Shown here piece by piece: positions 57,571-64,000 of a stretch of DNA of 64,000 nt (the stretch's first letter is position 1; the number at the start of each line of letters is the position of its first letter). Location of the stretch: contig OX442427.1 of NCBI GenBank assembly GCA_949361645.1, forward strand, positions 3,786,016 through 3,850,015, written 5' to 3'. The notes under the pieces are model-generated. The model was not told the DNA's origin and ran no database searches. It saw only the letters and a program-made list of their open reading frames with translations. The position numbers were made by a program, and so were the translations under genes. The DNA is from Spongilla lacustris. Lineage: Eukaryota > Porifera > Demospongiae > Spongillida > Spongillidae.

Positions 57571-57932
57571 AGAACAACCCTAATCCATACTTTAGGAGAT
57601 GGGAGTATCATCCAGCAAACAAAAAATGCAGTTTGTAGCATGAAGCTAACAGCTTTTGCTTAGACAAGATATGTTCACTTCACCTTGCAAATGTAGTAAT
57701 TCGGTGTTCACAACCATTGCATGTAAAAATAACGTCAACACTACCTCCCAGACAAGAAGGTTTTAGGGATTTGCACAGAAGATAACCATTACATCCCGGT
57801 GTCTTACACAAAGAATGCTTATTTATTTACTTACAAATTTGTATATTTGCTACAATTCTCCTACATGTACATAAATTCCATCTTCATTGTGTACATCTGC
57901 TTCTTCACATACTTATGTAGGGTCATTGTCAC

Positions 57933-57938
57933 TATCAC

Positions 57939-57984
<46 letters not shown>

Positions 57985-58039
57985 TTCATCTTCACCATCA
58001 TCATCATCATCATCGTCATCTTCATCATCATCATCATCA
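57933..58039. repeat. (ATC)n trinucleotide tract
   Basis: About 35 units with a few interruptions; it gives false poly-Ser, poly-Ile and poly-Asp frames. Confidence 0.95.
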
Positions 58040-60085
58040 GGACATACCAGCATCTTCATCAATGTTTTCTGACGCATAATTGCTTTCTTTCTCATTACAC
58101 TGGGTACACATATAAGCACCGCTTCAGTAGAATTCCACCTCCTCACATCTCTTCACTACATACACACATTTGAATGAATACAATATACCATACCCAGAGC
58201 AGCAAGTGTCATGTCAAGAACAAAACTGTCCTCATTAGAAGCTGCTGGTGTATATCATCTGCTATGCATGGGGTTATTTCCTAGGATGTTCTGACACATG
58301 ATAAACATGTGCAGCGTCTGAACGAACAGCATCTTATCAGCTCTGGTGAGGACCACCAGAGGACATGCATGCATTTGTGAAGAATATTCCTGTTGAAAGA
58401 GGAGCATTTATTACCAATGAACAGGCTTATCAATGGTTGTTCCAACAGGCCATCTTTGAGAGCTTGCTAAGCTTACACAAGAGAGAGGGGGGGGGGGGGG
58501 GGGGGGGATGCGAATAGGCCTAGTAACTTTCTCTCGTCATGAGGTGGCTGACCTGTACACGTCACCTATCTAACCACTACCAACTTCTTTGGCCTTACCC
58601 ATGGCCAATTGCATACAGTGGTTTCCCACTTTCATGCTATCCTTATTACTGCCTTCGTGCTATGAATCCTTCATACTTTGGGGATTGGCTATTTATACAG
58701 CAGTTATTTTCACAATTACACATGCAACTGTCATCATTGAACTAGGCAATCTTATTTTCACAATCATTATCACTTCGCGATAGACGTGACTACAGTCTGT
58801 AAAAAATTGAATGAGAAACGCCACTACAGCTGTGTACATTGCTATAAATATACATGTAGAATGCGTGGGTACATGATAAACAATAAACGGTTGGGCACAA
58901 ACAACAGAGGAAAAATAGCGGTGTCATATGCTGACGTGCTACATATTTATAGAATGTAGATACATAAATAGCAACATACATATACGTAACTAAATAATAC
59001 AAGACGTGCGTGATGTACATGTAACTGCAACAACTGTATTATAAACGTGTTCAACCACAAGCTTGCGTATTCTAGATCTCCACTTTTATTGCTTACATGC
59101 AAATATATATAACTGGATAGAAATTGTGTTCAGTATAAACTTATATATAACTCGGAAAGTAATGGTACCAAATAGATTGAATTAGGCAGTAATTTTCTCA
59201 CTTGTCTCATATAGTTCAAATTCATAACAGCTAACATTACACTTTAATCATCGTGAAAAAAACCCCCCTTTCATCAGAGCTAATCTTATCTTTTAGATCC
59301 GGAAGAAGCAGAAACCCTTTTTATAAAGGTGCAAGCGTGGGAAGGTAGTGCAAGCTTCATTGCGTAGGCAGATTTACTACATAGTTATGTGCTCACCAAA
59401 GTACAAATGATTCTACGGTACATACAGTGTAGGCGATATTGAAATAGGCTGTGTTGCTAACCGTATTCATGACACTTCAAATCCTGGTATACTAATGTAG
59501 GTCCCCATAAGTGTAATACATGTAACTCTGATTCTTGAATCTAATACTTTTAACAAAATTTGTAACTTGATCCAATTACACAGAAAAGACATATCTTCCG
59601 AGTTCAGGTTCCAAAATTGTGGCTAACTATTGCCCCCAATAACAATTATAGTGAAATACGCCCCCAGAATAGCTGATAAAAACTTAAATCAATTGCTGTG
59701 ACGTTTTGAATATTGGAAATTGTATTATCGATGCTCAATGATGATTTGTAAATGTTATTCTTAGTCAAGAAAACTGGAAATGCTGTTTTGCTGTTGAATT
59801 AAAATGGTAAACAGCACAGCTTGCGTGCATTGAAATCACACATAGTTCAGATGTAACACATATTTGACAAAATCTATGCTCAATCATTTAAAGCATATTT
59901 TTAGAACACTCAAAATAATTATTTGGTATTTGCTCTGCCTACTATAAGGAGAGATTTTGTTCTGAATTGAATTAATATAAATTGACATGGCTCCAAAATG
60001 CACAAGCATATCAAACTGAAAATATGCTTTTTGTATCTCTTAACTGGAGACAGTTTCTATGATGAGTAAACTGATATGTAGTGCC
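58040..60085. other. AT-rich stretch, nothing recognised
   Basis: No gene, RNA or repeat family identified apart from a poly-G tract at about 58487-58507. Open frames are short and lack coding character. Confidence 0.4.
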
Positions 60086-60091
60086 TACCAC

Positions 60092-60361
60092 CTTAATCGG
60101 TTACAATGAACTGTTAATGCAGTCTTGGTTATCACAGAAACTCCATCGGATGGAAAACACCAGGTAAATAAAAAGAAGCCTACAACACCCCGGATGTTCC
60201 GAGGCGGGAACCCATCCAAGTACTGATCCAGCCCGACGCAGCTTAATGTCCGTGATCAGACAGGAACCAGTGTATTCAGCGTGGTATGGTCATAGGCATC
60301 CATTCCTTCTTCCCAATGGCTTATAACCAAGACAGCATTAACAGTTCATTATAACCGATTA
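60092..60361 (-). pseudogene. 5S: Isolated inverted 5S rRNA pseudogene with mirrored spacer
   Basis: Minus-strand 5S-like gene at 60297-60176 (122 nt, many substitutions and small indels) with its T-run and downstream TTTACCTGG, and its own upstream spacer to 60361. On the other side a plus-oriented piece of the same spacer (60092-60133, CGGTTACAATGAACTG-like) makes a 40-bp inverted repeat. It lies 6 kb from the array end. Confidence 0.85.
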
Positions 60362-60839
60362 ACCCTCCAACTGCTGCTCATTAATTATTCATAACGTGAT
60401 GTCACGCAAAAGGAATTTTTGCATAGTAATTGTTTTTATTTTCGAATGTTCTGTGCCATTTCATCAACACATGTTGGTAGGTGCCCAAGCTTCACCAATT
60501 GTGCCTTTTTAACACTAACTGTGAACGTTGTTTTCACGCCGTATTGTACAGTATCGTACACTTACATGGGAGAAGACTATGTTACTTGTTACAAATGGAG
60601 TTAGGCTTACTATTCAAACATGGCTGACCTGAATAAGTTTGCTACATGGCGAATGGCATGCAGTTGTCTGGACTCTATATTAAACAACACAGCTGTAATG
60701 AATGCTTCCCTTCGCGTGGAAACAGGTGGTACTGTTCAATCATCCTGCTGGGCATATATATATAATTATAATTATAATTATATATATATGGAACGTTCTA
60801 TGCGATTTTGATGCTTGTGATTTTATAAATATAGCATCC

Positions 60840-61160
60840 ATTTCAAAGCGCAATATCTTCCAAACGGTTTGCGCTCTTGACTTCCTATTTTTAGCACTTC
60901 ATACTACACCATTTCTCTATGTTAAAATACATTTTGGGGTCTTGCACTTACTCCGTGCCAGTATTGCAACGTCCGACACCCCACCGGGTTCAAACCCACC
61001 ATAACTTTCGGTAGGAGTAATCAAATCGCTTCAAATTCGGTTTGTAGGTAGAGAGGTCCTATACCTATTGATTTGTTCTGTTCGTTAATTTTCATGCCAT
61101 CCGTTACGGAGAAACGGCTGTGCAAAGTAAGTACACGTTTCCCGCTCGAATCGCGCCTTT
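60840..61160 (+). repeat. Foldback-family half copy
   Basis: Single-arm copy of the family at 18725-20075 and 54180-55218: CAAACGGTTTGCGCTCTTGA, GTGCCAGTATTGCAACG, GGTAGGAGTAATCAAATCGC blocks in the same order. Confidence 0.8.
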
Positions 61161-61199
61161 ATATGTACACGGAACAGCTTCCATTCTTCGGAGTGCATG

Positions 61200-64000
61200 A
61201 ATATTCAACTATTCCTATAGGGCGTGATAACCACACCTATAAGGTCACCAAACAAACGGGCGGCTGAATTGTAGTGCTTGTTACGGTTGTTATTCGGTGT
61301 AGATAAACGATATGGTGACGTATAACACGAGTGAAGGCGAGCTCGTCGACCGAGTTTCACCGAATCAGTCGGCGGATGAGTTCGAACTGTACGAATGCGA
61401 CGATCGATATTCAAGATACATTCGACGAGGATGGAGAAATTGAGAAAGGTAGTGATGGCGGTCGTACCACCGACGATGGTGGTTGTGTTAGTGATAGGGA
61501 GTGAGCAGCCCCTAAATTACCGAAAGAGCCACCAGCCCCACCCCCACATAGCCAGGGGCTAATGGGGCTAGGCCCTTCACTGCAAGTTCCCTCAGCAGCC
61601 CTGGGGCCAAAGAGGCCATCCCCACACAGCAGAACCACAAGCCCCCTTACTGCAAGTGCACACTATATACCTTTGGAACCCATGCCGCAATTTAAATCAT
61701 TAATAATAGCCTCACATTCCAAATAGTGGAGCCATCAAGTGGAATTAACAGGCCTCATAATTCCAGCAAAAGAGCCACCAGCTAACCCGGTCAATGGAGC
61801 TAGCGTCCACAATGCCAGTGGAGACACCAGCCCTCTCGCCGATAGATCATCAGACCCCCACACTGCCAGCAGGGATGTAGCCCCCACAATAATGCCAGTG
61901 GAGATGCCAGCCCTCAGGCTGCAAATGGAATCAGCATCCCCAACAATTTCAGAGGAGCCATGAACTACATGTACCAACAACACGTGATGACCTCACTAAC
62001 AGATCAACCATTAGCCCTCACTCCGCAAGTGGACTTAACAGGCCCCACACACTGGGGCCAACCCCCCCCCCCCCCCCCTCCCCCCACTACCTTTCTTTCA
62101 ATGCAAGTTGAGTCAGCTGGGACCTCCCACACAGTAGAACCACCATGCAGCCCCCTCACCACAAGCTCATGAACAATACCAGTGGAACCTGTAAAGTCTA
62201 CACTGCAACTGAACTTAATAGCCTCACACTGCAGTCAGCAGCCCATGGAACCATTCTTACAGAACACCCTCAGCTACCCAGGGCCGATGGGGTAGCCTCC
62301 ACAAAGTTAGTCATGACGCCAGCCCAAGTTGAGTCAGCAGCCCCCACACAAACGGGGGCCTGTGGGGCCAGCTCCACACAGTAGAACCACCAGCCCCTCT
62401 CTGCTCACTTCAAATGGAGCCACTAGACCCTCTACCAGTACACACTGCAAGTCCAAACGGCAGCCCACACCAGTGGAGCCCTCTCGCAGATGGAGCCCAG
62501 CAAGGAAGTACCAGCTGCCACACAACCAGTGGTCAATCGAGCCCCCAGAATAATGCCAGTGGAGAAACCAGCCCTCGCACTGCAAATGGATTCAGCAACC
62601 CCAAAAATTTCAGGGGAGCCATGAACTACATGTATATGTACTTGCCCCCACTACCTGTCCTTCAATGAAAGAGGGGCCAATCAGCCAATTGGACAGTACA
62701 ACCACAAACCCTCCTCATTGGTCAGGGGACATGTACTAAGAACACATGCCCTCACTACCAGTTGAACCATTAGCACTCAATGCAAGTGGACTTAACAGGC
62801 CCACCACAGTGGAGAAGGCAGCCCTCAAACTGCAAATGGAGACAGTTAAGCCCCATGCAACAATTTCATGGGACATGTGCATGTACGCACATGTACCAAT
62901 GGAATCACACATGCCCCCCTTCAAGCACTACCAGGGTGTTCTGTAAGAATGGTTCCATGGGCTGCTGACTGCAGTGTGAGGCTATTAAGTTCAGTTGCAG
63001 TGTAGACTTTACAGGTTCCACTGGTATTGTTCATGAGCTTGTGGTGAGGGGGCTGCATGGTGGTTCTACTGTGTTGGGGGTCCCAGCTGACTCAACTTGC
63101 ATTGAATGAAAGGTAGTGGGGGGGGGGGGGGGGGGGGTTTGGCCCCAGTGTGTGGGGCCTGTTAAGTCCACTTGCGGAGTGAGGGCTAATGGTTGATCTG
63201 TTAGTGAGGTCATCACGTGTTGTTGGTACATGTAGTTCATGGCTCCTCTGAAATTGTTGGGGATGCTGATTCCATTTGCAGCCTGAGGGCTGGCATCTCC
63301 ACTGGCATTATTGTGGGGGCTACATCCCTGCTGGCAGTGTGGGGGTCTGATGATCTATCGGCGAGAGGGCTGGTGTCTCCACTGGCATTGTGGACGCTAG
63401 CTCCATTGACCGGGTTAGCTGGTGGCTCCCTTGCTGGAATTATGGGGCCTGTTAATTCCACTTGATGGCTCCACTATTTGGAATGTGAGGCTATTATTAA
63501 TGATTTAAATTGCAGCATGGGTTCCAAAGGTATATAGTGTGCACTTGCAGTAAGGGGGCTTGTGGTTCTGCTGTGTGGGGATGGCCTCTTTGGCCCCAGG
63601 GCTGCTGAGGGAACTTGCAGTGAAGGGCCTAGCCCCATTAGCCCCTGGCTATGTGGGGGTGGGGCTGGTGGCTCTTTCGGTAATTTAGGGGCTGCTCACT
63701 CCCTATCACTAACACAACCACCATCGTCGGTGGTACGACCGCCATCACTACCTTTCTCAATTTCTCCATCCTCGTCGAATGTATCTTGAATATCGATCGT
63801 CGCATTCGTACAGTTCGAACTCATCTGCCGACTGATTCGGTGAAACTCGGTCGACGAGCTCGCCTTCACTCGTGTTATACGTCACCATATCGTTTATCTA
63901 CACCGAATAACAACCGTAACAAGCACTACAATTCAGCCGCCCGTTTGTTTGGTGACCTTATAGGTGTGGTTATCACGCCCTATAGGAATAGTTGAATATT
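61200..64000. mobile_element. Large inverted repeat, arms about 1.07 kb, loop about 0.66 kb
   Basis: Base x on the left matches base 125200-x on the right, almost without change from 61200 to about 62271 against about 62934 to 64000; the only difference in register is 3 bp in the poly-C/poly-G tract. Arms contain degenerate tandem repeats built on ATGCCAGTGGAGA and CCACCAGCCCTC, a homopolymer tract, and near the outer end two overlapping short ORFs (61312-61443, 61376-61504; mirrored on the right). The right boundary is outside the window, so termini and target duplication cannot be checked. Confidence 0.8.

Overview
The window is nuclear DNA of a metazoan. Genes are split by GT-AG introns, CA/TG microsatellites and minisatellites are abundant, and 5S rRNA genes form a tandem array. 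Intron and intergenic DNA of the left 24 kb is saturated with the palindrome TACATGTA. A sponge or another early-branching animal is a reasonable guess, but the species cannot be fixed from the sequence.

Left part (1-23.5 kb): three protein genes were rebuilt exon by exon with consistent splice phases. (1) A STRA6-like multi-pass membrane receptor, plus strand, is 5'-truncated by the window edge. Eleven exons run from 263 to 12006, with degenerate Ty3/gypsy pol sequence and a 28-bp minisatellite in its largest intron. (2) A complete 210-residue Maf/ASMTL-type nucleotide pyrophosphatase lies on the minus strand (14521 to 12508). It has seven exons, one of them a 15-nt microexon encoding part of a conserved motif. 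(3) A complete 325-residue NEK-like kinase-fold gene lies on the plus strand (14583-23500) in twelve exons. Its HRDxKxxN and DFG motifs are broken, so it is a predicted pseudokinase. Genes 2 and 3 are divergent with start codons only 61 bp apart; genes 1 and 2 converge.

Centre (23.7-54.2 kb): a head-to-tail 5S rDNA array with 65 gene copies by my count. 57 are full length (120 nt), four share a 10-nt box C deletion, three carry other deletions, and one is split by a transposon. Units are mostly 360-372 bp. Each has a TATA-like element near -29, a small hairpin near -110 and a T-run terminator. Blocks of units recur at exact offsets (1087, 1393, 1470, 1838, 2202 bp), the mark of recent unequal exchange. 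Transposons sit only in the left edge: an 856-bp element with 7-bp target duplication, a 1349-bp hAT-type element with a second one nested inside, and a 4406-bp element inside a 5S gene that itself carries a 2.34-kb foldback element. The right edge decays into truncated genes and spacer fragments.

Right part (54.2-64 kb): no intact host gene was recognised. It holds a palindromic repeat family, a decayed Mutator-like transposon region with an OTU-protease-like segment, a tRNA-like SINE head, an (ATC)n tract, an isolated inverted 5S pseudogene, and a large inverted repeat with arms of about 1.07 kb that runs to the last base of the window.
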